Numbered from the stretch's first letter, positions 36,915 to 48,848 are shown. The stretch is 64,000 nucleotides of DNA from Botrytis cinerea B05.10 (GCF_000143535.2 NC_037320.1:62001-126000), one strand, 5' to 3'. The notes: generated from the sequence alone by a model not told the origin. Numbers and translations: made by a program.

Positions 36915-38682
36915 TCATTTGACTTCCTTTACATCCCCAAATTCTGCACTAGGAGTCCCACTGGCTTCATCACCAACCACTATCCCTACAACCTCTCCGT
37001 GTTGCATAGCATCCATATCGATCCTTGGACCTGTAAAGTTTTGCTTGCCGTCGACGTACCATTGTACCACTGCGATGACGAAGACAAGGAAGAAGGCTAC
37101 TACGCAGTAATCTGGGTGATACGTTAGTATTGTCGAAATTGAGATGAGAGGTAGGAAGGGAACATACTCATGTTGTTTCCTGTCACTGGCAATTCAGGTG
37201 GGAAGAGGAACAGAACTGTAGTGATCATCACATATGCAATGCCAACCTATTTATCTCATTAGCCTATATTTCCCAAAATTATGATCAAAGTAAATGAGGG
37301 AGAACTCACCAGGTTGCAAACCCAGCCCACTGGTTCCGACAACTTGAATGCTCTCGTCTCCGGTAAACACTTCCTCCCTCTCAAACAATTGACTGCGACA
37401 GGTATCGCATAACTAACACCCAAAGCCACAACACTCGCACTAACAATTGCATTGAAAGCCGATGAACTACCCAAGAAAATGAGCCCAAAGAGGAATACAC
37501 ATGTCATTGTAAGGTACAATGCATTTAGCGGAAGAGCCAACTTTGGATGAACTCTAGAAAAGACTCTTGAGAAAGGAAGACCGTGATCGCGAGCAAACGC
37601 ATATGTCATACGAGTGGAGGTTGTAGCGATGGAGATGGTCGCGAACAGAAGGCAGACGAGTGGGAAAATGAGGAGACAGATAGCTCCGGCCTTGCTGCCA
37701 GTTGCATGGTAGAAAGTTTGAAGTAATGGGCCCGCAGCACTTTCAATAACATCGTTGACATTACCTCCTACAAAGAGCAAGACCATAAGGAATATGAATC
37801 CTGTAAAGACACCAATCAAAACACATCCAATCATAATTTTTGGACCTTGAACTCCTGGGTTTGGAATCTCTTCGATCATGTGAGCAACAGCATCGAAACC
37901 GGTCAATCCAAGACCGGCTTGAAGCAAACCAAGAAGCCACGCAACTCCATCAGGCCATCCTGTACTGTTTATAAAGTCGGTGAAGACGAAGGATGCGTCG
38001 TTATAATCTGGAGAAGCTGTCGCCAAGACGGTAATACAAATCACGACGAATCCGACAATCGACCAGATGAATGCCGATTTCGTGATAAGAGGTAATAGCG
38101 ATGTCATGAACGCGTTGACAATAAAAGCGATGATGTTGTATGCGACGTAGAGGAGGAATTGATGCCAACGTTGTGGTTCATAATTTGGGTGCATGAGTGA
38201 AATAACTCCTACTATTAATTGAGAGCCTAAAAGACCACCGGAAGCGACGAGTGCAATCCAGCCGGAAACATTGATCCATCCAGTGATCCAACTGAGAATC
38301 GGAACATATTTCTTCCAACTTATGACTGCAACCCAATGATATTGACCACCTGCTGTTGGGTAGGCGGAAAGAAATTCGGAAAGAGAGACGGCGAGGCATA
38401 AGTTACATACTCCAGCGGCTGTTGAAACCATAATTAGCATCAAGTCCATAGATTGAATACAAAATTGAGAACAAACTTACTAATCAATCCCCAGAGCACT
38501 GAAGTTGGTCCACCACTTGGTAATGCAACACTTAAACTCGCAGCTAGAGCAGTCCAAGAATTAAGAATGGCAAATGCAAGACCTAACATAGAAAGCAAAG
38601 AGAAACTGCGTTCCAGTTCTTGTTTGTGACCATGAGCGGCCAATTGAGCCGCATCAGCGTCGGCATCATGATGTTGAGGCAT
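36915..38682 (-). CDS. APC-family amino acid/GABA/choline permease
   Basis: Four exons on the minus strand, 38682-38481, 38418-37310, 37246-37168 and 37111-36915. Introns are 62, 63 and 56 nt with GTAAGT, GTGAGT and GTATGT donors. The product is 528 residues with about 12 hydrophobic segments. The N-terminal motif SLLSMLGLAFAILNSWTALA (about residues 28-47) and the following LSEFLSAYPTAGGQYHWVA are the hallmark of the fungal GABA/choline permease branch of the amino acid-polyamine-organocation family. Further landmarks are GFDAVAHMIEEIPNPGVQGP, and RMTYAFARDHGLPFSRVFS in the cytosolic loop. It should import an amino acid, GABA or choline by proton symport at the plasma membrane. The exact substrate cannot be read from sequence. 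The short C-terminal tail is acidic and hydrophilic. Confidence 0.93.
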
Positions 38683-39754
38683 GACTACCGAATATGAAAG
38701 AGAAAAATAAGAGGTGAAGATATGCAGGAAGAAGGAAACAGGAAAAGTGACAGAGAAATATCTACATATGTCTCACTATCTAAGTTTGAAGAGATACGAG
38801 TAATACCTAGAAGGTAATACTTTACCCACCGCGTACGTACAAGGTTATCCACCCCGCAAAATGATAAGAGAATGACAAGAAGGAAATAGTCAAGCGCCTT
38901 TGGATGATCAATATGCATGTTTGTAACAAGTAAAGAAAGTTGTTATGTAAAAAGATTTTGTTTAACTGATTTGGGTTTCCACATTAACACACTGACACGG
39001 GGCCGTGAAGGGTTAACTGACTAGTAAAGATCCACTATACTGTAACTTACTCTCCGGCCGGGGAACGCCCTATCTAGACCCCTGGCACGTGATGGCTAGA
39101 TATGAGAATATATCATTTTGTAAGTCGTAATCATGCGAATGAAGATAAGGGTAGGGCAAATGGATGAAACTTGAAAGTTGCATGACATCCCAACTCGTTA
39201 ACGTGGCGATTGAAATTATGGTCATCTTACCGGGCAAACATCCCCCAAAAGGAGTTCATGTAATTATAGCCATAGTTTTCCAGAAAACACCGACGTCATC
39301 TGCGGGATCTCCGTACAGGGGATAATAATGCATAACGTCTGCGGCGTGTGGTACAGGAACGTCAATTGACATTCTGCTGATCTTGCTCAGTATGTGAATA
39401 GCCCAAGGTTCTAATTATGTCGAGATCTGAGGGGAATCAGGGAGAAGCCGAATCATCTAGACTTCTGAAATTAATTCCGTCCTCACCATTCTCGTCCAGA
39501 AATCTGGCCTCGTTCGTTTGTCATTTTAGCTCCGTTGCTTTGACTGGGCAGGGTGGCCGGTTGAGAAAAGAGCGATTGGTGACCACTGAGCATGGACATA
39601 GCTACTGCAGCATGGGTACAAATCCAACAAAATATCAGACGATTGCTATCATATCGCCTTCCGACAATACGACAACTCCAGCGCATATATTTGCAATTCG
39701 GTGATATGTTGGTACAGTGAGAGGAGTGCAAAGAAAGGCGAGCTCGATTGATAT
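38683..39754. other. Intergenic, no gene seen
   Basis: About 1.1 kb upstream of the permease gene, holding its probable promoter and leader. I see no coding sequence or repeat. Confidence 0.5.
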
Positions 39755-40962
39755 TTACCACCATCCCTTTCTGCTTGCCTGCTGTGTCTTTTCTTCTGTC
39801 GCAACTCCCACGCCACTGTCTTTTGGTGTGGCTTTGGGCTTTTTCAACTCAATCCTCCAGGTTGTTCCGCCATGTCGTCTTTTAATATTCACAACTTCAA
39901 GCCCACTCTCTTCGACAATCTTTCCCAAATCTCTATTCCACCAACATCCGAAAAGCTTTGCATGCCCTTCTGCACTGTTGTCCAACGCTCTGTTTAACCA
40001 ATCCCATTTTGCTCTTCCATGTTCCAACAATAATATGCGCCCTTCCTCTTCTTTCACGCACTCTCCCAGATTCTTCAATAATCCTACCGGGTCGGCAACG
40101 GAGCACAATCCCATGGTCTGAATCACTGTATCATATTTCGCATCTTTATTCCCGCTTGTTTCGTTTGCATTTCGAGGGGGGCCTGGTATTTTCTCGGAAG
40201 CGTCTTGAACTATCCATCTCACACCCAAGACCCCTGGAAACATTGTCGAGAACTTTTCATGGGCGACTTCCAACATCTCACCACTCTTATCAACAGCCGT
40301 AAAACTCTTAACTTTCCCCTTCTTGATACCACCCACTTTTTGAATTTTCCCAACACCATTGAACCCTTTGAAATCCCAGTCATAATACTCTAAATTTCTG
40401 CCTGTACCAATAGATACTTCGAGTACATCTCCATGTGCTTCCTGCGCCAATTTTTTGCGCATCTTCGTGATTCCCATACTCCATTCCGTCCAGTCAACTT
40501 CCGAGTCAAATGTAGACGCAATGGTATCATAGCGGGATGAGACATCAGCCTGAACTTTAGAAGAAGAAGATTCGGTAGGTTCTCTGTTGAGCAGAACAAA
40601 TAAATAGGAAGAGTAGCCAGCAAATATCAAGGCAGCGATACTACTTCCTATCAAGGCAAATTTCCTACCTCGAAGTGGATGTTGTTCCGCTGGTGGAGGG
40701 GGAGGAGGGGGTGGAGTAGGGTTCAAAACTTGTCTTGGACTTGGAGTTCTGCAGGGGGTTAGCAGGAAATCTCGCATAGTATGTTCAGGTGGAAGCTCTA
40801 CTTGTATTGCTGTTGAGGTCTTGAAGGCCTTTTAGGTATTTGAGGTTTTTGTTTCGCGGTTCGAACTGCCGTTGTGCTTATTGAGTGGCGAAATAGATTA
40901 GAGCTACGATTGATTTCATTCAAACAACGCAAACGATTAACCCTCAGTCCGGTGCGTATCAT
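39755..40962 (-). CDS. OMS1: Mitochondrial SAM-dependent methyltransferase, OMS1-like
   Basis: Two exons on the minus strand, 40962-40802 and 40748-39755, joined over a 53-nt intron (GTAGAG donor, CTAAC branch site, GCAG acceptor), give 384 residues. The N-terminus (MIRTGLRVNRLRCLN...) is rich in Arg and hydroxyl residues with almost no acidic ones, a typical mitochondrial presequence. A proline run follows, then a transmembrane segment at about residues 84-107. The methyltransferase domain has motif I (VLEVSIGTGRNLEYY, about residues 162-176), a downstream FTAVDKSGEMLEVA acidic-loop motif, and YDTVIQTMGLCSV. This layout matches yeast Oms1, an inner-membrane methyltransferase-like protein linked to respiratory-chain maintenance, whose substrate is not settled. 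Two upstream in-frame ATGs (40983 and 41088) exist. The chosen start gives the cleanest presequence. Confidence 0.83.
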
Positions 40963-41354
40963 CCTCTTCCTGATGATTTCCATGATGACAGCCTCGCCTC
41001 TGGCAATACTTGATTTCCAGTCAGGTATAGTGATAGGTTCACTTCTTCTGATATGGTTGTAATATCGAACAACCCTACAGCGCAGCAATCCAAATTATTT
41101 GAACATATGTCGCATTGATGTAAGTTGAACTGGTTGTGTTGTGTTGAGATGGAAGTGAAGTGATCGATTTATTTTATCCGACTCGGCATTCACAAGGCTG
41201 TACAGCACAAGGCTGAATGAGATTCTCAAGCATGTCCGTGGATTCTTATAAAAAGGCAGATATTAATACAATTTATTTAATAGAGAATCGTAAAGACTTG
41301 ATTTCCCAAAGCCGCATGTATTGCTTCTGTCCTGGTTCGCCATATTGAATGCGT
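40963..41354. other. Intergenic between tandem minus-strand genes
   Basis: Short non-coding gap holding the promoter of the OMS1-like gene and the 3' end of the next gene. Nothing else is seen. Confidence 0.5.
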
Positions 41355-42493
41355 TCATCCAAAATTCTGCTTAGCCAAAGCCTTGAGCATAGCCATAGTC
41401 CCGTCCTCCTTCTGTTTATACTCTTGTAGCCTCTCATCTCTCTCAGCCTGTCTAGCTCTCATTATCTCTTCCTTTCTCAATTCTCTCTCATTCTTCTTGC
41501 GCTGGAATTCTTCTTTCTTTTTCTTGAATCCTTCAATTCCATCATCGCCGCCCATCAACTCAGTATCCGGAACTTCTGCTGCACCAGGAGATTTTTCTCT
41601 GAATGATCGCATCTTCTCGTTCACTTCTTTCTTCTTTTCCAATTGACGTTCTCGTGTACCAGCTTCAGCTCGCGGAACCAATTCATCTAGTGCCTCCTTC
41701 TGTTGTTTACGATCAATTTTCCGCTCGAACCTTATGTCGTCGCGGCGAGCCATTCCATCTTCGACGGCCATTTCTGCGAGACAGTTAGATTTGGTGATAC
41801 TTCTAATTATCACTGGCGTGTGTAAATACCTCTCCTAAGCTCCAAATCTTCCATATTTGGTATACTAGGCCCCAGCCTATTCCTTTTAGATTTATTAATC
41901 TCCCCTGGCAATGTTGGACCCATCGAATCATCACTATCATCTCCGTCGTCTTCTGCTCCATTGGAATCTTTCTGTTCGAGATCGCGCTGATCCAAACTCA
42001 ATAAAGGTTCATTTGACTGGACCGGATTTGACTCCCGAGCTATTTCTTCCTCGTATTCCCTTGCCGATTCTTGGGCTTTTCGCAATGTTGATGGATCATA
42101 CCAACCCTCCGAAAGTTCTCCACGATTCCTCACACATGTTAGCCGGTATTCCACAACTTTCTCTGGCCGAAACCAAATTCGTGATTACCATTTTCCAAGG
42201 AAACTCTTCCATCTCCCTTTAACTTCTGTTTCCCCTAACTCATCCAGAAATATGCCTTTCTGAATATCCAAATACGATGCAAACATTGGTTTGAATGTCT
42301 CGTAATCATTTTTCGTGATCGGCCTACAACCATATGGGAGTTCTGGTGCTGCTTCGGTCGGTCGTTTGCTTCGATGATGATTACTATGCGGTGATCGTCT
42401 CCGATGAGAATGCGAATGATGTCGCCTAGGTGATCTGGAACGTGAATCTCTTCTCCGACCGTGGTCGCGGTCTGGTCGTGTGCTATCCGCCAT
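41355..42493 (-). CDS. SCI1-like (style cell-cycle inhibitor-type) RS-rich nuclear protein
   Basis: Three exons on the minus strand, 42493-42189, 42128-41830 and 41773-41355, with introns of 60 and 56 nt, give 340 residues. The N-terminus is Arg/Ser/His-rich (RDSRSRSPRRHHSHSHRRR), as in splicing-associated proteins. Residues about 58-118 hold the conserved block ITKNDYETFKPMFASYL, KGIFLDELG and GKWNRGELSEGWYD, which is the pattern shared by plant SCI1 and its fungal relatives. The middle has a GPTLPG motif and an acidic run (DDGDDSDDS). The C-terminal half is a Lys/Glu-rich helix (about residues 250-335) ending MLKALAKQNFG. Fungal members are sometimes called RNA-helicase-like, but no helicase motif is present. 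The role is unproven; the RS-like N-terminus suggests the nucleus and RNA processing. Confidence 0.78.
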
Positions 42494-43055
42494 AGTTAAT
42501 GATGTAGTGACTTCTGTTGTTGTTGTTAGAGCCTGGGTTTAAGTTGTGCTGTAACGGCAGAGAAGAAGCCCAAAAACATCGATCACGTGAATACAAGGAA
42601 TCTTTGACAGGCAATTTTGAATATTGGCAATTGATTTGGTTGTATTAATAGTATTCAGTTTATCATGCTTTTTGTGTTTAAAGGAAGATGCAACAGGATG
42701 GCCTAGGAATTACAAAATCCTCAATACTTCGCTGCACAACAAAAATAGCCGAGGCTCCAATACAATACTGTATCATTGGTAATTACTCTAAAAAGTCGCT
42801 CAAACTCCTAAGAACATACCACATCCAATTACAGAATGTCACCAAAATAGACACCAGGAGTTGATAAGAGAAGACTTGTGATGTTTTCAATATCTGGATA
42901 ATCAGCGCGCTGTCAAGTGCAAGCGCAGAGACAAAATCCAAACTAAGCTTGAACCTCAAGCTTGACACTATTGGTGTTGAAGTTAAAGACCATCTGTCGA
43001 TCTAGCTTGATGACACCGTGTCTTATCGTTGATTTTGGAGTTGAGGAACTCTATA
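42494..43055. other. Intergenic, no gene seen
   Basis: Non-coding gap between two minus-strand genes. I see no further feature. Confidence 0.5.
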
Positions 43056-44599
43056 TTAAGGTTCATGACCATCATTCTCGTATTCAAGACCGCCATTCGA
43101 TGAAGTTTGTTTCTGAATGTTGATGCGGTGTAGTTGGACGTCGAGAACGTTAGATGGAGCCCGCAACAACCATTTCAAAAAGACCGAAGTGTCGTCCATC
43201 TCTAACCCTCTTTTCACAATTACAATATTGTACACTGCGTTCACTTCATTTGAACATTCTGAATATTGGTGAGACACGGTGACTAGGGGTGGCAATAAAG
43301 GTTCGAGCATGATAGATGTTCGATCATCATCAGATACCAACGTACAACGAACGGGTGTAGCGTTTGTTTTGTGATTCCGGGTATTCCTCAGACGAGCAAG
43401 TACTCGATTGTACAATCTAGAAACCGATACAGCTCCTTGTGTTGCAGCAGAAGATAACTCCTGTGTGAGTGCGGACATGAAAGAGTTGTCGCCCATTCGG
43501 GTAACTGTTTCAAATCCACATGCCGCGACTAACTCCGTTACACTCCCCGCTGGAGGGTTAAGTGATATAGCAATATTTGCAGAATGACATGTGTCATACA
43601 ACAGAAGGGCATCTGATTCGGAATCCTCGAGGAGGGTCTGGATACCATTACAAGGCATACGCGGACCTTGTCTTCTTCTATATTTTGTTAGGCAAAGAAA
43701 GCAATAGTGGCATGCCGTAAACTTACCCAGACCAAATAGCGTTGTGGCTATTTTTTTCAATGCTGCCGTGACCATTGTATGCAAATATGAGAAGGGTATC
43801 CGGAGAACCATCTCCTATGAAATCTCGGACTCGGCTCGACAATGCATTACCGGGTTCAAGATCGGGTATGGAGAATTTTGCCACGTTGAAGCTGTATGAA
43901 TGTTTGAATACGCTCATCAGTTTGTCGACCTCTTCGGAAACACCCAAATCATCCGAAGCCCATTGAGCAATCAACACCTTCACGCTAGTGTAACAGTTCG
44001 TACGTCGACCCGGAAACCCCTTCTTCAATTTTTCTTTGAAATTGTCGTCCCATGCAATGCCACAGTTTTCCTCCAGACCATATTTCCGAACCATTTCCTG
44101 CAATTGTGTTCCTCTCTCCTCCTTTTCTTGTATAATAATCTCTTCGGCTTCTTGCTTTTGCTGCTCGACCTTTTTGAAAAGTACCAACTTATCTTCAAGC
44201 TCCTGCATCTGCCTGTAAGTATCTGTGCTGCTTTCAGTCAATCTTGCAATTTCTCGTTTATATCCTTCGACCTCCTTTTCTTTCTGCTCAAATTTTGATT
44301 TCTCTCTTTTCAACTCCTCCAAGTACCCTTCTTTATCACGATGCTAGAAACAAATCGTCAGCGATCTGTTAAATATATTTATATATTCAGTCCGGGAACT
44401 TTGAACACACAATTTTATCAAGTAGTGTATTGTACTGTTCCTTGGATACGGAGTTGGCGGCCGTTGCTGGATCTGCCGGTTGAGTTTTGGGCTGAGCTTT
44501 TGGCTGAGAGGTGGATTCCGGCTTAGGTGCGGAACAAAACCTGCCAGTGGCAGGATCTCTCGCCCGAGTATTGGTCCGTTTCTTAACGCCGCCAGTCAT
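43056..44599 (-). CDS. Caspase-fold (peptidase C14-like) protein with N-terminal coiled coil
   Basis: Three exons on the minus strand, 44599-44411, 44343-43727 and 43677-43056, with introns of 67 and 49 nt, give 475 residues. Residues 1-63 are a basic and Pro/Gln-rich tail. Residues about 66-150 form a Lys/Glu-rich coiled coil. A caspase-like domain follows at about 155-345. The predicted catalytic His255 is in LLIFAYNGHGS and Cys299 is in LLLYDTCHSAN, 44 residues apart as expected for the C14 fold. The domain resembles the small caspase modules of fungal NLR-like and stand-alone proteins more than classic type I metacaspases, whose longer p10 region and typical proline-rich start are not seen. 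Acidic or basic P1 preference cannot be read. A role in regulated cell death or signalling is an inference from family only. The first donor is GTGTGT, which is weaker than the others. Confidence 0.8.
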
Positions 44600-44965
44600 G
44601 CTAAATTTGCTTCTGATCGATAATCTTAGGTTGAGGTAGTCTACGACTTTCAAGGTGTATGTTTGCACGTCTTGTGTGTCAATTTCTTGAAACCGGTGGC
44701 AGATTGTTACCGAATATTAGACGTTACGAATCGGTGAGAATTCTATATAAGAGCTTCGAGACATTAGTAGTGCGCACGCTGGTTCTCTACGAGTTTCTGC
44801 TCGAACAAGACACGCGCAACATCCAACCTCCATATCTGATCGTGCCACCGCCTCCACGGCACAGCAAGCAGAACGTCCTTAAAAAAAATAGGACCAACAA
44901 ACTAATAGCATTAAAAGGTTTCATTTATCTACACATTCTCCCATCCTTTTCCCCAATTCTTCTAT
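44600..44965. other. Intergenic, no gene seen
   Basis: Short gap upstream of the caspase-fold gene and downstream of the metallopeptidase. It contains an A-run at about 44881-44888. Nothing else is seen. Confidence 0.5.
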
Positions 44966-46168
44966 TTAGCCAATAAATTCTGCCGATTGGAGATATGCCA
45001 TCGTTGCGAAGACATTGTAAGAATCAGCATTCGTCAAAGCCTTTGACCTGTCTACAATTTCTTCTCCAGCTTTACCGCCCAGTATCCAGACTGCAATCAA
45101 ACCATAAGCTGCGACTTGTCCTCCAGCATCCCCAGTAACTCTTTGATCAACAACTATTTCTTTGTTAGCAGGATCACAACTAACTCACAGGACAAGAAAG
45201 ACTTACCATGTGGTTTCAAATCGAGGAAATGCATCATTTCGTGCAGGAATGTTCCAGGAAGTGATCGAACATCATTCCATTCAACTTGAGCTGTCGAAGA
45301 CCTCATACTTTTCAAACTAGTCTTGTAGTTTGCACTGTTGAATGCGTTGGGGCACATGAACATGTTTCCGGTTTGCCAGTATGTGATAGCTTCGGCAGAT
45401 TTTGTTCCACACATTTGACCTCCGTTATATTCGTCAATGATGAAATTGAAGTTTTTACCACGTTTGTGATCTGGATCTTTCCATAATCCTTTGACAACAC
45501 TGGTGTCGGTGTAACCTTGTGCCTTGACTGTGATGCTTCATTAGCTAGTGCTACATGATACAGTTCATTCAATACTCACAGTACTGTTCGGTAGTCATGG
45601 TACCTCCGTCTGGGAAAATATCAATTGCTTTCTATGAATGTTGTTAGATTGAGTATCTCTTCAAGTAATGATCAAAGCATACGGTAGTCCATTTTAATGT
45701 TGAATCATCGCAGAATAATGTGTTGTCGCTTGCAGTCATTCCGGTTCCGGAATTCAAAGCCGAGTAAAGCTTTTGATAGTTTGCTACATATTCATTAGAT
45801 TTGGGGTTTTAGTTACTGATGTAGACTGAGCATTGGTACATACCTTGAGCTGCTTTTAGTTGAGCAGTATCAGCTGCACTTAATGAATATGACCACCAAC
45901 TAGGCTCTGTAACTCCCCAAGCGGTGGTGGCAGCTTTCGTGAGAGATTTCATGGCAGCGGATGCAATTTTTGGGTTGAGTTTAACTCCAGCATTGAGAAG
46001 TGCATCGATTCCTTTAATTGCAGTATCTACCATATCGATTGTTTCAGTCAACATGTCATCTACCTTGGAGGTTGAGCAAGTAGATGAAACAGTGAAGCGA
46101 CTGCTCATGCTCACGGCCATAGCCTGGCCAATCAGACCTGTAGTCAAAAGATATGGGAGGAGCTGCAT
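44966..46168 (-). CDS. Secreted zinc metallopeptidase-like protein (HExxH)
   Basis: Five exons on the minus strand, 46168-45844, 45783-45683, 45631-45580, 45527-45207 and 45153-44966. Introns are 60, 51, 52 and 53 nt. The product is 328 residues. The first 18-19 residues (MQLLPYLLTTGLIGQAMA) are a clear signal peptide, so the protein is likely secreted. Zinc-binding HEMMH is at about residues 255-259, in LPGTFLHEMMHFLDL. Two cysteines sit close before it (QMCGTKS and MFMCPNAF), and another at TLFCDD. This is a zincin-type endopeptidase pattern and resembles fungal putative-peptidase families related to deuterolysin, but the third zinc ligand is not certain. A region of interest is the C-terminal GGQVAAYGLIAVWILG. 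It could act in extracellular protein breakdown or host interaction. That is an inference; no family name can be given with confidence. Confidence 0.82.
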
Positions 46169-46942
46169 TTTGTTGTTTGAACGCCCTTTGGGAGAGTAGA
46201 AAAATAAGAATGAGAAACGAAAACTAAAAAATGTTAAACGAATTTTAATACTTCAAGGTAAGGACAGACAGTTGCTATAGAAGCAAAAATAAGAGAATTG
46301 TGTGTTAATGAATTTTGTTTTCTTCAGTTACTTGGGAGAAGAGAATATATACAGTATTCAACGATGTGCAAGGCGTCGTATCATAATATGCTATATCTAT
46401 ATGGCTCGTTTTACTCACTGTACAATTTCCCCACAGCCCAAAAAAAGCCTATGCCAAGGCATTACCACATGGCTTCAATTTGATCCTATTTCATCCTTCT
46501 TCTAGAAGTACAATACAAAATGCCGAGAGAAACCTTAAGTTTGTCATACTGTAGGATCTTAAGGTTAAATCGCTCGAGGCGCAGTTCATCAGCATATCAT
46601 CCACATTACTCACGACTCGCTTGACATAATCAACAGCTATGCTTATTTTGTGGAAATCTGCTTATGTTTTCATTTCGTTTCTGACCCCTAATCATTTATC
46701 TCATGATTGAAACCAAATGATAACAATAATAGATACGATCCTGATCCTTTGTACTACCGATGACATGAATGTGACGACTATCCAAGATGTTGATCAGTGT
46801 TCCCGAATGTTACCTCTATCATATAAGATGTAGTGCTCCAACTAAGAATCTTTAATTCAAACTTTACTTGAACATTTTACGCAGTCTTTTCTGTTATCAC
46901 AGTCCTTACAGTCCTTTTGTTTCTTCATTCTTTCATTTCAAA
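46169..46942. other. Shared promoter region of two divergent secreted-protein genes
   Basis: A 774-bp gap between the metallopeptidase (minus) and the Ser/Thr-rich protein (plus), so both promoters lie here. No specific sites could be assigned. An upstream in-frame TTG at 46868 is not a likely start. Confidence 0.5.
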
Positions 46943-48487
46943 ATGTATTTTTCTTCTCATTCTCTCATTGCTTCCGTGCTCTTGGTCTCTGCCGTTCAAG
47001 CATACCCAGGAGTTCAAGCAGATCTTGTTGTTGATATACTAGCTACAGCGACATCTGCAATTGTTTTAGAGACCCCTCCACCTTCGGAAGGGCTTCTTGA
47101 CAATGTAGGGTTGTTCAAATTCTTCGCAAGAGCCGCGAAGAAGACAACAGCAAAAACCACTGCTAAAACCACTGCTAAAACAACAGAGGCTGCACCGACA
47201 ACCCAGAAAACTACAGCTCCAGCAACAACGCAAAAAACTACAGCCGTGGTGACTACACCCACAACTACCTCGGTGAAAACCACTGAAACACCTACTACCA
47301 CTTCAATCAAGACTACTTCCATCCCGACTACGTCATCTATATCCACGAAACCTACGTCTACGTCTACTTCAACGAGTTCGACTTCGGTTGTAGCACCAAG
47401 TAGTACGAGTACTATCTCCAAATCCTTGATTTCAAGCACCAGCTCAATTCCTACCTCGGTGGCTTCAATTCAGACATCTCAAGTCTCATCTTCCACTGTG
47501 TCTCCGATCTCTAGCTCGTCAACATCTAGCTCTTTGGTATCCAGTAAAAGTTCTACTTCTGTAGCTACGTCTTCTCAAATATCAACTTCTAAAACTGGTT
47601 CATTGTCCAGTGTTAGTGGAGTCTCCGGATCCATTGTCAGCACTGGCTCTTTATCATCCCCTACTGTCTCTACTTCGGCTGGTGGGTCTGTTTCTTCTGG
47701 AATCAATTCAAAGACTAGTGAATCTCTCACCAGTACTGGATCAGCATCAACAAGAACCGGTTCCATAACGAGCACTGCTTCCGCTTCAGCGAGTGGATCC
47801 CTTTCATCTGGAACAGGTTCTATCACCAGTGGATCTCTCACCAGCACTGGGCCAGTATCATCAGGAATCAGTTCGAGCTCGATCTCAGGGAGTGGAACTA
47901 TAACTTCCTCCTCCCGCATCTCCTCCTCCAGCGGTTCCATCTCTTGTTCCGTCTCCAACACCGTAACAGACATAACCTACTTTGTTTCACCCGCCACCAA
48001 CACCCTTGGTTCCGTAACAAAACTTTCCACCATCTCCTCCACCGCCGTCAGAACCATCGGATGTTCTCTCAGCGCCAAAACCGCCACATCCACCGTCTCC
48101 TCCTCCGCATCTATCAGTAAAATCGTCATTCCAACCGGCTATGGAGATCCCATCATGAGCGCCGAAGCCAAAAATGCCGCTTTCTACAAAGCCGGCGTGG
48201 CGGGATACTCAAGCCAGCTGAGCGTTTACAGCGCAGCCTCGACGAGAACAAGCGGGATGACCACAATGGCTTCTGCGACGGGGAGTGCGTCGGGCGTGCA
48301 AAGCGGTTCGGGTTCATCTAGTGCTTTGAGTGCCCCGAGTAGTCTTGCAAGTGGCACGACGAAGGAAAGTGTAAGTAGTGTTGCTACCACGGATGTTTCG
48401 AGTACTACTAGTGCGCCGGCTACTTCTGAGACGGCTTCCGCCACGGGGTTTGTAGGGGAGATCTCTTCGCTTCTTAATATCTTTTAA
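46943..48487 (+). CDS. Secreted Ser/Thr-rich protein, cell-wall type
   Basis: A single exon of 514 residues from the ATG at 46943. A signal peptide is clear at residues 1-20 (MYFSSHSLIASVLLVSAVQA). After a short non-repetitive segment come Lys-Thr repeats (KTTAKTTAKTTAKTTE and similar, near residues 73-95), then about 250 residues of Ser/Thr-rich sequence likely to be heavily O-glycosylated. A more ordered island at about residues 330-380 contains two cysteines (ISCSVSNTVTDITYFV and RTIGCSLSAK). The C-terminus (GFVGEISSLLNIF) is hydrophobic but shorter than a typical GPI-anchor signal, so anchoring is doubtful. The protein is probably an adhesin or structural wall glycoprotein. Third-position base use changes sharply around 47905: the first part prefers T and A, the island prefers C, and the end prefers mixed G. 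It is transcribed divergently from the metallopeptidase. Confidence 0.85.
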   Translation: MYFSSHSLIASVLLVSAVQAYPGVQADLVVDILATATSAIVLETPPPSEGLLDNVGLFKFFARAAKKTTAKTTAKTTAKTTEAAPTTQKTTAPATTQKTTAVVTTPTTTSVKTTETPTTTSIKTTSIPTTSSISTKPTSTSTSTSSTSVVAPSSTSTISKSLISSTSSIPTSVASIQTSQVSSSTVSPISSSSTSSSLVSSKSSTSVATSSQISTSKTGSLSSVSGVSGSIVSTGSLSSPTVSTSAGGSVSSGINSKTSESLTSTGSASTRTGSITSTASASASGSLSSGTGSITSGSLTSTGPVSSGISSSSISGSGTITSSSRISSSSGSISCSVSNTVTDITYFVSPATNTLGSVTKLSTISSTAVRTIGCSLSAKTATSTVSSSASISKIVIPTGYGDPIMSAEAKNAAFYKAGVAGYSSQLSVYSAASTRTSGMTTMASATGSASGVQSGSGSSSALSAPSSLASGTTKESVSSVATTDVSSTTSAPATSETASATGFVGEISSLLNIF

Positions 48488-48817
48488 GGGGGAGGTGTGG
48501 ATATATGAGGGGGCTGGATATTAGCATGGGAATAGATTCAGACGCTCATGAATCCGTTGTAATTATGTATGCAAACTAAGCTGCTTTATCTGTTAATGAA
48601 TCTTTTCTTATATATAATCTTTATAGAGACTTCAGGGTATCCAATAGTCCGGACTGTAGTCCAACATTATAAGGGTTTGAATGCCCAAAAGCAATTGGAA
48701 ATGGTAAATGTTCAAATCAAACTCAATACCTCAAATGATTTGTGGTACGCTAATACTAGCGCACCAGGGTATCCTAGGTACATATAAATATCTTCTACAT
48801 AGTACGATGAGAACTTC

Positions 48818-48848
48818 GTCCTTCTTTCACACTTTCTTCCTTACAATT
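48818..48848 (+). repeat. 31-bp direct repeat, copy 1
   Basis: A 31-bp pyrimidine-rich sequence repeated without a mismatch at 49090-49120, 272 bp downstream. It starts GTCCTTCTTTCACACTTTCT. Both copies lie inside the hAT-like element. Confidence 0.9.

Noticed and set aside
39755..46168. A functional operon-like gene cluster on the minus strand
   Set aside because: The genes share direction but have separate promoters of 0.3-0.8 kb and unrelated roles; nothing links them in one pathway.
47014..48444. Minus-strand open frames opposite the Ser/Thr-rich gene
   Set aside because: Val/Glu-rich products of the antisense of Ser/Thr codons; no start context or domain.
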